64,000 bases of DNA from Mycogone perniciosa (GCA_025331125.1 JAOALB010000120.1:49515-113514); one strand, 5' to 3'. Positions 49,111 through 60,494 are shown, counted from the stretch's first letter. Translations and numbers: made by a program. The notes: generated by a model from the sequence alone, not told the origin.

Positions 49111-49909
49111 CCCCCCAGTTTAGTTTGTTTGTTTGTTTGTTTTATTATTTACGTCCACTAAGTAAACTAGTTATATAAATCCCTTATAGGCAATAGGACG
49201 TCAGGAGCCGGCGGCTTGCGCCACTGTTTGCTGAGTTTCAATTTATAAAGGAAAGAGGGTTAATTTAGGTGGTGTTAATTTGTTTCCGCTGGGGGAGGAC
49301 TATAAGGGTCCGCTTCCTCCACTAGTTTCTGGAAGGCCTTGCTTCCTGTAGGTCCGAGTAGGTAAAAGAGGGGGGTCTCTCTTAGGGGGATATCTGGAAG
49401 GAAGGGCTTGACTATTCTGCATTCTGCGAAGTGGCTTTGCCTCCTTAGTTCGCCGCACTTATAGACAGACTCTCTGTTGTATCCGAAGCGTTTATGGTAT
49501 TCCTGGAAGTCCTTATGTTCTGATCTCTCCGCTAGGAGCCTGTAGAGGATGGGGCGTGGGAGTTTGAGCTCTGGGGGGGAGGCTGGGGCCCCGAGTCCCC
49601 ACCGTTCGTAGCCCTCCGGGGTCTTGCCGAGCCAATCCCGTTCCCTTACCTCCGCAATTTCTTCCTTGGTCCATCTTCTGATGTGTGTGATCGTAGCCCA
49701 GTTCTGTGGCGCGGCGGGGAGGGCCGCGCCTTGTTTGGCCAAACGGTCGGCCTGTTCGTTGCCCATGATGTCCTCGTGTCCTGGGACCCACGAGACGAAG
49801 GTCTTGCAGGGCGAGATGCTCTGTGCTAGTTTCTGGAAGCGTATGTACGCTCCCTGCATGGACGGGGGGGGGCTTGCCAAGCAGCCCGTCGACAACCCCC
49901 CAGTTTAGT
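49111..49909 (-). mobile_element. 5'-truncated Tad/I-type LINE with 14-bp target-site duplication
   Basis: CCCCCCAGTTTAGT occurs at 49111-49124 and again at 49896-49909. Between the two copies lies a 771-bp insertion which, read on the minus strand, begins inside a reverse-transcriptase-associated RNase H domain and ends in an (AAAC)n tail (49125-49145). The RNase H motif VSWVPGHEDIMGNEQADRLA (about 49805-49745) is typical of fungal LINEs. Its frame stays open to 49275, preceded by a C9 homopolymer where the frame slips by one. Truncation of the 5' end, a simple tail and a target duplication are the signature of target-primed reverse transcription. The sequence is GC-balanced and not RIP-mutated. 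Confidence 0.88.
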
Positions 49910-50076
49910 GAGCCTAAGGCGTATCTTTCCTCGACCTTCAACTCTTGGATTTCGAAGACACGTTGGAGCTGAAAACTATTTAATAACGGAGTTCGTAATG
50001 TCCTTTTCTCGGTTAACACCAAGCACAACTTTCTTGGCATAAATGGTCCGACGAGCTTAAAGAGTCCTTTTGTCCA

Positions 50077-52533
50077 TCACACCTTTTGTGCAATATCCTC
50101 ATCCGAACTGTGCTGCCGTTTCTCAGAATTTGGTTCTGAATCCAATTTGAAAGTTCTTTTGACCCAAGTCTGTTTTTTTATCGTCTCGGTCCATGACTTG
50201 ATCTTTCTAGCCCAGACGCTCTTAAATGGATTAATAAGAGTGTTCTTGTCAAATAATCCGATCCCTCCAATTATATAGGTGAGACCTGATACTAACCCGA
50301 GAACTGTCCAGAATGTTCTTGGGGTATGAGCGATGTTTGAGGATGGTTCGAAGATATTAATCCCGAAGAAGGTCTGGAGATGAACTGTCAACAAACTAGA
50401 CATTTCCAAACGCGACTTCTCCAACTTACCACGACAAATGTCAGGGGGAGAAAAAGGATTGTGATGGTGGTGAAACCCATGAGATTTTTGTTGATTTTTG
50501 TGCTCTTTTGCGCTTCTATGACTGCTTTTAGATTGAAAAGCTATATTTTGTGAGCAATAATAATCGCCAACTACGCCTACGTGTCACTTACACCACCCAT
50601 AAGGCTCTTGACTTCCTCTGCTGCTCGATCGATCTTCAGCAGCAGCCTGGTTGCGGCTTCTTTTTGTCGCTTCCTCACAATCTCCCAATTGTACTCTATG
50701 ATCTTTTGAGTGTGTGCTGTATGTGGATATGACCTCTCAAACCATATATCCTCATTATCTGGAGCCCGGACATTGCGAGATAATGACTCCAGATACGTTG
50801 AGGCAAACTGCACTGACTTGGAGAAGTCTTGGAGCATTTTAAAGACCTTGAAATACGAGAGTGAACTATTGAGCTCGATATCTGGCACGAGCTTCTCCAA
50901 ATAGTCGTCATCATCCAGTTTATCGAACTTAGCAAATCAGCTTTAGCTCTCCACGATTTGTGAGGATGTAAGAAACATTTACCTTGATGGAAATCACCCT
51001 ATCAATGTTAGTCATCGTCGTACTCCAGTCGCTCTCCCATGAGTCTATGAAAGAACAAATCTGAAGTTGGAATAGTGACAATCCGGTGAAGAGTCCTGCT
51101 GGATATAATCCGTACACCTTCCAGGGCACCGAGCGGCCATAGGGCGAGATATCGCTCGCGGGGGATTTTATCCCGAATTCTTCTGGCTCACCATCGATGA
51201 CCGAGACTAGTACATAATGTCCGCTCGGTTGCTGTATTGGCAGAAGGCCCGCAGCTACCGGGTATCTTCGTTCAACCAAAGTTAAGGTATCATTACCATA
51301 GAATGCTCTGAACCTTACCCTTTCTCTGTTGCACTTCAACCCCGAGGAAGGGGTTCCTTCTCGACTTGTGCCATCTGTGAAGTTGACGGTGAACGATTGC
51401 ATGTAGTGCATGAAAACTCCGTAGCGAAATGAGCTGGGGCCGTTGTCCTCTGGAGCTATTTTGTGTGAACTCTGGAACCCCGCGAACCTACACCTGTCTC
51501 CCACAGTTCTCTCACCCCAGTCGGCAATGTGTGAATACAAAAATTCTTGATTGCCGCGTGGCCCAGAGGACGTGCTCTTGCTCAGACAAAGGATCGTCGC
51601 TATTGTTTGAAAGTCGATGATTCCAGACGAACGATCCAGAAAATTCTGACTAGGGTCTCCTCGTCAGCACCAGTGTTGAATCTTAAGACTGACATACAAA
51701 CCAGATAATCCCGCTGATAAATTTCTCTCCGCTATCCTCTGGCAATTTCTAAAACGAGATAAATATGATTTTCATTAAGATTAATAATATCCGTGGGGTT
51801 TAGGGCTTACCTCTATCGGAGAAAACATGTCGTCATAGCCGACAGGGTCGCCGAATGTGTCCAAGATCGGATAAGCACAGTAGACCCAAGTCTTGTTCCC
51901 AAAGTTTCGATATGAACCAAACGAGTCGAAATCCCAAGCCTTCGGCCATCGCTTTCTGATTTCGTAAATTCTCTGTTCGCGGTCTTCACTTATTCTCTTC
52001 TTCTGTGACGTGGGGGAGCTGGCCGCAAGCTTGGCTTCCCATGGTAAGGGATATCTCCCAGGGTCGCGGACCCAAGCCTCAAGAATGTCACCAGCAATCT
52101 CAAGGTTTTTTTTTAAATTCCAGCATACTTCGAACCTCCCTAAATCGGGATCAAAAGAGAGAGACCGATCAGTTAGTGAACTTCCACATGGCGCAAGGGT
52201 GTTCAAGAGCTCTGTTCCAAGCGATCTGTCTTGAGGCGCTTCCGATGCCCGATTGGAGCCCGTCCAAGCATTTTCGGTACAACTCCACAGCTTTTCGGCG
52301 ATTTTGGGGATGTCAGATCAAGGCTTAAACTTTCTGTCAAGCAACTCGAGGATACGTCTTTGATCGTTACTGAGCTGTTCAAGACGCTTCATGATTGGCG
52401 ATTCAGCACTGTCACGCGAGCTCATTTTCTCAGCAGATTTTTGTTTGTGTACTTCTCTATGGGTCGGCTCTAGCTGGAGTTCTGCGCCAGACTCCGTCTG
52501 AGGGGTGGATACCTGCCTTATAGAAGGCTCCAT
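50077..52533 (-). CDS. CorA-like (magnesium-transporter superfamily) membrane protein
   Basis: Model of about 708 residues: exons 52533-52331, 52282-51811, 51738-51698, 51649-50983, 50927-50592, 50540-50430 and 50373-50077. The lengths sum to whole codons. The C-terminal part has the CorA layout: a helical, charged region (residues about 460-580), then NKNLMGFTTITILFLPLTF as first membrane helix, a TFFGIN loop and a second helix, then a basic tail. CorA proteins normally carry GMN in that loop; here it is GIN. The first exon-exon join is uncertain because the frame carries an in-frame TGA at 52318-52320 which a 48-nt intron (52283-52330) would remove. Many fungal CorA-like proteins act in signalling or incompatibility rather than transport. 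Function is unproven. Confidence 0.6.
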
Positions 52534-53639
52534 CACTGGCGACTCAAGTGGGATGGGAGTCTGGTTCAAACAAGCAAGTCACGATAACGACGGGTTGAAT
52601 GAAGGCGATATAATCGTGTGTGTAGGATGATGCTCCCCGATAGAGCACAGTCACCTAAGTTGAGTGAACCGGTGCTATATGTATAGTTGGAGATATCAGA
52701 GAATCATGAATAGAGAGGCTAAAGGCGGAAATTTAAATTTCGGAAGTCAAGAGGGGGAAAGTCTTGTAACTCCCAACGCCAAGGCTTCGGGCATCAACGC
52801 ATAGGTATTACAGACCACGATGAATTCATGCTATACGCAAAGGACTACTTTGTATGTACAAAGGATTTGCATTCTATGTGGGCATCTTGACTCAGCCAAC
52901 AACAGAGAATTATGTCGAATCGTTGTAGCAGACCAGCAGAAGTGAAGTGTACACCTCAGCAATTGTGGCTGATAGTGCAGGTTGTATTGCATTTGACATG
53001 TCATACACAAGCGAGGCTGTCATCTCATGCTTAATCACCACAACAAATCATCACTCCTAGATTAACCCAATAACACAGATTAGATAGCATCAATCTATGT
53101 CATGACAATTGCAATAGGTTATGGATCGTAATAGTGGTCTTACCGATGACTAAATTACATCTAGGCATTCTTTTCCTAACCTATCGATGCACTCCTGTGA
53201 ATTTCTGTGGCCAATTAAAGAATGGTGGCGTTGAGCTGTGATGTATTAGTAGTATCCGGTACGAAGTACGACATCTCCATAATCAACCAACCACCTCGTG
53301 CTGAAGCTCCTTTTTGGACGTGGTCTTGGACAAGGCGCATTATTATTGTTCTTCCCTCCCCACTGGCGGCTGCGTGGCATCGTTCGCGGCCGTTGTTTTC
53401 CCTGCTTGACTGCTGCCTTCTCTTCCCCTTGTTTATGAATCCTATTCACCCCTTTCTCCACCAGCTCACCAGAAAAGATTGATCCTACTCTTGCATCGAG
53501 TCTGACCTTCGTACAGGTCTTTACATAGTTTCTCTGGGTATAATTAGTCACTGCAATTATACTTACTCTAAGATATCTGATAGTATACATTATGTTACAA
53601 TAAGTTGTAACTCTATGCCAAGTTCTCCTCTTTACTATG
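52534..53639. other. Intergenic, no gene recognised
   Basis: It holds the promoter of the CorA-like gene near 52534-52700. Short frames on both strands at 53222-53590 lack coding character. A near TACGAAGTAC motif is at about 53260. Confidence 0.5.
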
Positions 53640-55575
53640 CTGCCTACCTTATCCTACATGTTGCACCACGCAGATCACCAATTAACATCAGATCCTTCTT
53701 CACTGGGCCCAGCTTCGCTACATTGTTGACCGTCATCGAGCGTCTAGAGTTGGCGACATTCTTAAACCCGCTGCAGCTGACACCGCCGCCGGCCAAGAAG
53801 CTAAAGACAGTCATGAAGGCATTATCCGGGTCGTCGACTACCTGTCTCTGATTTGGTAACAGCACAGAAATCTTTCGTTATCCCAAATTGACCCCAGACG
53901 TTGCAGCAGAGCTTCAAGGGGCAAGGGTTTAGCTTGGATAAGTCTGCACCCTCGGCTGACTTTTTAGTACCTGGGATCTAATAGCGAGGTTAGTCTAGAC
54001 ACGCACAAATCAGTCTAAGAGATTCGTTTCGGTAGTATCTCTTACGGTGTGGCCGCAGACAACATTCTATGAGAAATCAGCATATGCCCACACGAGCGTA
54101 TAAATCAACAGTGTTAATGAGGAGCTCGACTTACCAAAACAGGAGCAGGCATCGAGAGAAGCTTGCAGCCATTTTAGCCCCAGGTCTTCTTATTAAACTG
54201 TTCGATCTTTGTAACAGCAAGATCATATCCTGCCGCGATAACCGCACAACTATCACTTGTCTTGATTGTGTACGTGGAGCAGGACCCGTCGACGTTAGGC
54301 TTCGGGGTCAAGTCTGGTAACTTACCGCGGGTACAACACACCGACTAAGAGACTTATAGAGTAGAGCAGAGATTTGCCTTTGCGTTAGTTTTATTGAATT
54401 CTTCCGCGGTAAGCCCACACTTGGATGCCAGCGAGGTGCAAGTGTCGCTGCTCATGACCTTTCTGGTCATGCAGGTGCCGTCAGAGTTTCCGGGAGGGAT
54501 AGTCTCGGGCAAGGTGCCGGGGGAGCAACACACAACCTCGCCAATGACGATAGTGTTGCAGAAATTGGTGCGAGTGTTGTATTTCTTCAAGTTCGCCTCG
54601 GTAATGCCGCACCTTTTGGCCAACGACCAGCAGCTATCACCGGCCTTGACCGTTGTTGTCTTGCAGTCAGCCCTAGCTGCCAGCTGTGACTTTGCCCAGA
54701 AACGGGCGGGTGACATTATCACTTTGGATGTCGCTTTGGGGACACGAATAGTAACTGTCATCAAGTCCCATACCCTGTCAAGGCGTTCAAAACAGCGTCC
54801 ATCAGCCCAAGACTTGACTGCTTGCTGGACAAAAGGCAGATTATTTGCGTTACTTGCGACAATTCCAATGCCATAGTCTGCCGCGGCCATCGGTATCGCA
54901 CAACTGAATTATAGTTGTCTCTGACACGGCCTTCTCTTCCGCGTAATTGAGAAATTTGTTGAGAACCTCTGCGGTCACACCGTGTTGGTGAACCTCAGAG
55001 CCAGCGTAAACTCCAATGACAGAAGATCGGGAGCATCTGAAGTTCAAGACATTGTTCGTAAAAGAGGGCTTCTGCGAGCCCAGGTAGTTGACAACCTGGC
55101 GGCCAGCAGCCACCAAGTCATCGACAGCATAGTTGTCAGCCCTGGTAAGATCCGATCCGGACATCTTGATGGATGCCTCGATCAAGACATGGTTGGGCGT
55201 CGGGCAAAGAGCTGCAGTTTTTTCATCATGCTTGAAAGCCACAGAGCTTGAGCCGTAGTCCACTGTGCACACTCTGATGGCAGTTTTTGCATCTTGATCA
55301 TCGATATCGGTCCGAACCGCCAGATCGAGTAGCATGGTTTTGTTGCACAATATGAGGTGAGAAGTGCTGGGGAACAAGAACCATCCGTCTTCGGAGCTGT
55401 CACTCTCGCGACACGACGAAGGACATGCCTGAAGTGCACTGGCGGGCATCCGTCTGTTGGCCGCGAGCCATTCCTCTAGCTTCTCATCCACGGTGGCATC
55501 GTCTAATGTGACTGCACGGCGGATGATGTCGACCCTCGAGTCACGCATTGGATATGAGAGATCGGAGTCCGATCT
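53640..55575 (-). pseudogene. Remnant of a LysM/hevein subgroup-C (killer-toxin-like) chitinase
   Basis: Reading down from 55575, the minus strand holds the N-terminal region of subgroup-C fungal chitinases (55548-54885), a frameshift near 54875-54890, two LysM domains (about 54690-54350), nonsense codons at 54354-54356 and 54345-54347, a third LysM-like stretch (about 54320-54170) broken by TAA at 54174-54176, and a hevein-type Cys-rich chitin-binding region (about 53945-53860). The GH18 catalytic domain that should follow is absent. A further frame (53865-53644) might be the old C-terminal end. No signal peptide is attached. Intact relatives are large secreted chitinases that attack other fungi and are related to yeast killer-toxin alpha subunits. 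The copy is clearly non-functional. Confidence 0.75.
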
Positions 55576-55697
55576 CTTCGCTCCCTGTCGTAAACTACTC
55601 GCTCCTCGACGTCAACCATTCGAGGCTCGACGGTCATCTCTAAGATATGAGCGCGTAGCTCGAATGGGAGACGGGGAAAGGGGTGAAAAGTTGACAT
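55560..55697 (-). pseudogene. N-terminal fragment of a 2EXR-domain protein
   Basis: From the ATG at 55697 the frame reads FHPFPRLPFELRAHILEMTV followed by EPR, the start of the fungal 2EXR domain, an F-box-like module in expanded fungal families. The match stops near 55575, where the chitinase remnant begins in another frame. The original protein would be about 250-350 residues, so most is missing. The junction marks a rearrangement. Confidence 0.6.
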
Positions 55698-55984
55698 GTA
55701 TGTTGAGTATGTTGGAATTCGAAGTGTCGGATATATAAACGTAAAAATAAAAAAAGGCAAAGGGCACAAAGACTCAACTACCTTAGTAGGCACGGAGGAT
55801 ATACGGAGTATAAGTACCTACATGGAGTTGCATGAAACCGCAAGGCACCTTGATCTAATAGATACACGTTGTCTATATATTGATACGTATGGAATTCGTA
55901 CTCTTTCTCTCGACCCTCCTCTTCCAACACCTCTCCCAGTTCCTACTTCAGCCCTGGTTCTTGGGCCGAGCCTACTACACCACG

Positions 55985-56065
55985 ATGAAGGCGCTTTCAC
56001 TCGGAGCCGCAGCCAGCTGCCTCCTAGCCTTCATCCATTCTTTAATTTCGAGAAGCTTGGAGTGA
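55985..56065 (+). other. Isolated signal-peptide-like open frame
   Basis: An ATG at 55985 opens a 26-codon frame beginning MKALSLGAAASCLLAFIHS, which looks like a secretory signal peptide, then stops. No convincing downstream exon was found. It could be the first exon of a lost secreted-protein gene or chance. Confidence 0.25.
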
Positions 56066-56406
56066 TCCAGGCCGATTTGAGGGTCAAGCAAGGGCCTTTA
56101 GTTAAACGAGTCCGTCGTTCGCGAAGTGTCCAGACGCGCAAACCTGGCTTAAAGGCCGTTGTTTACCCGAAAGAGTCCCATGCGGAGATGATATTTTGGA
56201 TGAGAATTACGATTTGGTTATGCTGTGACAAGATTGATGTTGCCGGCAGCCATCGGTTTTTGAGCGCAAATCCCAAATATATACTAACAAATATTACTAC
56301 CAAGGTGCTAAGGTTTGTTGTTGTTGGTCTAAGCATGGAGTCCGTCCGTTGATGAGAAATTTTATGCACTAGATCAAATCTCCCATTCACCAAACCAACA
56401 GAAGAG

Positions 56407-57182
56407 ATGAACCGTCGCCCTTTCGCCGTGATTGGCCGTGTTTCCAATTTCATTCCCTGGCGCCAGCAGCTAAGCTCATTTCTTCGACGACAATTCTCAG
56501 TGAAAGCGATCTACTCCTCGTTCCCTGCAACGCTGCACTACTATAGTCCGCGTCGCCGCTCCAGCCTATTCGAGCACAGGGAAAATGATAGCCGACCGGG
56601 AGACTTATATGATGAAGGAGTGACTGTGGACGAGAATGGCCTCGTCTACCCAGGTGTCACCGCGAGATCGGGTTGGTACACTCGTGGGCTTTCACCAATG
56701 GATAAGGACTGAACTGGCTTGCAGTTTCGAACGGCGCCGTCATGCTTCCAAATACCTTCATGATGCAGGAGCTTGTACGAAGATACTTGGACGAAATTCT
56801 CGATCGCGAGGATGAAGGCAAACAAGTTGAGGCGCCGTTTATCTACACTATCCCCAAGGGTGTGAACAAAATTCCTGAACAGTCAATGCCCAAGGAGCTG
56901 ACGCAGAGCACATAGGAACACCTATTCCCAGTCATCTTGTTCTTGTCAACGAGTACATTTCCAGATTCTCTCTTCAGCCGTCACAGAGTATGCTGCTTAA
57001 AGGTTAGAGTATTTCAAGCTGCCTCGGTGAAGTTTTGCTAATGCCTTCAAGATTTGAATCGATCATTAGATGAGTTCTACGAAAAGAATGCCAAAAAGGA
57101 GACCGTGGAAAGCTGGTTGGGCGCACATCCCCTTCAAAATGCTGCATCTGATGATGCGGATGCTGTGTGGATGGCCGAATAA
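56407..57182 (+). CDS. Fungal Tse2-like ADP-ribosyltransferase (toxin-fold) protein
   Basis: Predicted protein of 205 residues from exons 56407-56671, 56725-56859, 56916-57002 and 57052-57182. All three introns are short (49-56 nt) and keep the frame. The pattern LYDEGVTVDENGLVYPGVT, then SNGAVMLPNT, then SRFSLQP near the end is that of a fungal family annotated as Tse2 ADP-ribosyltransferase toxins, named after a bacterial type VI effector. The N-terminus (residues 1-40) is Arg-rich and lacks acidic residues, so a mitochondrial address is possible. No immunity partner or delivery gene is recognisable next to it. Catalytic function is not shown by the sequence alone. No frameshift or nonsense codon is seen once introns are removed. 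It lies beside the wrecked chitinase. Confidence 0.62.
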
Positions 57183-57430
57183 CAAGAGTGTCATAAGTTG
57201 GGGCCAACTCGACTAGGGCCTCCATTGGTGACACCCGGTACCCAAGTCAACCAAACAAGACAAGCTTATTAGTTGATCCATCATTGAATCGTTATGTATT
57301 TCCGCCTGTCATGCGTTACTCTCCACAGCAGCTAGGTGCCACTTTCGCCAAGCAATGCAGTACAGCAGAACCCCATACAATATTGTCGACCCACACCAGC
57401 AGTTATCTGGCTAGCCAAACATCAGATATT

Positions 57431-57937
57431 TCATCCCTGGCTATGCCTCTGATTGACTTCTCTGAGCAACTCCACTGTACTCTGGTAATCCCTAAAGAAT
57501 TCCTGCAGCTGTTCCTGTTCAGTCTCGCTAGCGGGCCTCGGCGAGAACTCCGGGCAAGCCTTGTCCAAGTAACCCTGCATCATTGCAGCCGGAGAATCGG
57601 CCTTCGTAAGGGAACTCATGAGGAAAAAGCGGCGCTGTTCCTTGTGGATCTCCCCAAGCTGACCCCCAAGCTGATAGACACCAAAGAGGAGTCGAAAGTT
57701 GTCAGGCGTACTCCGTATCTCTACCGGTGATGACGAGGCGTCGAACAGGGTACCTAGCAGGGGTTGATAGCACTCAGTCCAAGAACAACAACCCCTAGAA
57801 AACGGAAAGGATGGGAAACTTACATGAAACCACGCTCGAGCCCGGCATATTTTCAGACGCAGAAGGTTCCGAGGTCTTTTAATAGTTACGAACCCAAAGT
57901 GTGCTTGAATATGACGTGTATGTATGGTGTTGAGCAC
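57431..57937 (-). other. Unrecognised open frame, perhaps the 3' part of a gene
   Basis: A 168-codon frame. Its last 115 codons have ordinary protein composition (LLFGVYQLGGQLGEIHKEQ near the middle) and look coding. The N-terminal part (57937-57780) looks less so and contains a possible acceptor. I do not recognise the family. It could be the last exon of a decayed gene whose 5' part is gone. Confidence 0.35.
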
Positions 57938-59315
57938 GTGCGCCTACATGTGAGACGTTGGTTTGCCCTTTACATTATCTATCGCATTACCACTCGTATT
58001 CGGCTATCATCTCTTTTGTCAGATGACCAACCATAATACAGTTACCTACTTCGTATATTTATAGAGAATTACGGATTACTATGTATCTACACACTAACTT
58101 TTAAACTTGCCCCACCTTCCCCGCCACTAAAATCTAGTGTGCATTAACAATAGGATGACAAATGAATTAAAATGCGCCAATTATAGGAAATATATCAAAG
58201 CGCGCGCAACTATATTATCATTAAATCATCATACAGAATCTCTAATCGCTGCTTTTTATTCATTGGCCCAACCGCTGTATACGCTTCGGTCCTCCTGTGT
58301 GCTCCCCTGTATGGTTTATGGCGCAGTATCCTGTATGACCGGGATAACCTCCTCAAGTTCTGTGTTTATTGTATTGCCGCGTTGTGAAGCCCGTGATGAG
58401 GCTGCTATAGCCCTGCTTTGGCCTCGGCTTTATAAAGACTGTGTTCTTTATTGCTTTGTGTGGCAGGCCGTGACTTTTGTGGTGCTCACAGTTTATTAAT
58501 CTCGAACTGCGAGAGGTCTCGGCGTATACTAGCATTCAGTCTTGTAGCCCCTCGACCCTGGCTTTGGCTAGATTGTTGAGACTGATGAGGCCGGCTAGAT
58601 TGTGTGGCATTAGGCTGAGTAATGGAGTTGGAGGCGGCACGGGTAATTTGGAGGCTTGAAGGCAACGCGAGGGTGCTATTTTTAGGGATGTGAGGAATCG
58701 GCTGAAAATTAAGTGAGGCGAAAATAGAAATATGCGTGTGTGTAAGTAAATAGTACTTCTCATATTATAACATCGGCCGCCTAGGGCGCCCTGCACGGGA
58801 GCTTCGTGGCGTATGCAGATTGCTAACGGATAAATTCATGCAGAGCGCAATCAAAACATGAAACTTAGGCCGACTAGATATGAAGAAGTCCATATATTAT
58901 TCGTTTGATTTTTACCCGTAAATGCCCGCAACTGATGACGCAAACCAAGACGCTTAGCCTTGATAAAGTCCAATCGTGTAAGCGGGCTAGCAGAATACGG
59001 CTTGGAGATACGAAGTGCTTGTATGTTTCATTTGATAAAATAGATGGCGCCAAGGAGTAGTACTACTACTACCGATTACTCATATTACCAGGCTCCCTAC
59101 TTAATCGGCAGGATTCTTTTTGTGAGAAAGTACGAGGATTGCTGACGGTCCATGTCCATATAGAGACTAAATGCTTAATATGAGATTGCATGTTGATATA
59201 AAAATAAATCTGCTGGCATATTGAGCCATATAAGATAGAATCGTTGGCAGCCTGTGATATATACCAAACTCCTGTTCATCTTACTTTTTCTCTATCTCCA
59301 TCACTCTATACACTC
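57938..59315. other. Accessory intergenic DNA, no gene recognised
   Basis: Frames at 58137-58499 (+) and 58536-58796 (-) lack recognisable domains. The composition is intermediate between genes and the AT-rich end. Possibly old transposon debris. The last 100 bp contain a TATA-like word (ATATAAGATAG near 59228) that may serve the next gene. Confidence 0.4.
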
Positions 59316-59816
59316 ATGATGAAGACTTTTGTTCTTTTCGCAATGAGCGCCTTTGCGCAGTTATCCTCTGCTGCTGATTGCCTCGGTCAATCGATTGAAG
59401 ACTTATCTAAGCTGGAGGATGCTTTTTGGCAAGCCCGTCAGCTGATGTGTCACAATGAAGTGGCTGCTTGTGGCTATCAGAAAGAGTGCACTGTTCAAAC
59501 AGAGTCATCTGTAACAATTGCTGGGGGCCAAAAGTTGAAGCTCAAAGTTACACTTAAGCGAACGAATTTGGGAGACAGGCCTGGTTTCCCTAGTTGCTGG
59601 GTATGTATATTAATCAGGTTAAGACATCTGCTTTGTGCTAAGATCTTTTTTTCATAGGGAGCAACCGAGTAAGTATAACATATACTGTATCCTTGAATAG
59701 GCTCTAACAGTTCCAGGAATATTATTACCCAGTGTGTTCGAGGCAGCCACCAGGTGAATGGTGTATGGGCAACTGGTCGAGAACTATACCTGTATGGTGC
59801 TTATTTGTCTTCTTAA
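59316..59816 (+). CDS. Small secreted cysteine-rich protein (effector-like)
   Basis: Predicted protein of 131 residues from exons 59316-59600, 59658-59668 (11 nt) and 59717-59816, summing to 132 codons. It starts MMKTFVLFAMSAFAQLSSAA, a clear signal peptide. The mature part has six Cys (first at the mature N-terminus, four within the first half, the last two in the C-terminal half), enough for three disulfides. No family is recognised. Introns have strong donors (GTATGT and GTAAGT). It sits at the edge of the AT-rich block, a usual place for host-interaction genes in fungi. The role is inferred only from secretion, size and cysteines. Confidence 0.7.
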
Positions 59817-60494
59817 GGTAAAACCCTTATTAAGAGCAATTTAAATAAATACTTTACTAATTCTGATAGAGATTAGTTGTTAACAGTCTATTAATATATG
59901 CCGTTAAGGATGTGTTATACTGCCAGTATATATTATATGGAACTGTTAGCCAGCTATATTTATTTATTTCTTATATTACTTTTTGCTCTTTCATATATAC
60001 TGTTATTATTAATAGTCCCCCCCGCCTTTCTGAATCTGATATTTAGTACTCAAAGTCTATACATATTGTAATTACTTTACCAATAACGTTAACTACTGCC
60101 TAGAAAAAAGCCGCGCTACTGCTATTGCCTATATTCTCTCAATAAGGCTATAATTTTACACAAAAGAATCCATCAACCAATCATGACTGCAACTTGAGGG
60201 AATTAAACTTCCTAATCTTCAGGATATACATGAGTAAGTGTCGCACAACCCAGCCTGTTCTTGGCCTTCAACTGAGATATCTGGTTACTGTGACATACAA
60301 GGGTGAGGATTAAGCTCGAATTAAAGTAGAGTATACTACTCGTGCCACGCCCCACTTATCAGCCAAGTCGGGTTCCCTCCAGCTGATAAGCTGGTGCTCG
60401 ACACTAAGGCGGCCACATCACCAAGGCGGCCACTTTTCAATCAATTTATCTTTTTCATTAAATATCTCAATACTATATAATAGAACACTCTAGC
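59817..60494. other. AT-rich transition zone
   Basis: No open frame. Composition is AT-rich with a GC-richer patch at 60340-60440 that holds a short imperfect inverted repeat (CTTATCAG...CTGATAAG) and two copies of AAGGCGGCCAC (near 60407 and 60423). These could be remains of an element's terminal region. Confidence 0.45.

Noticed and set aside
55696..56352. 218-codon plus-strand frame
   Set aside because: Overlaps the 2EXR fragment and the signal-like frame, has no recognisable domain and a mixed composition.
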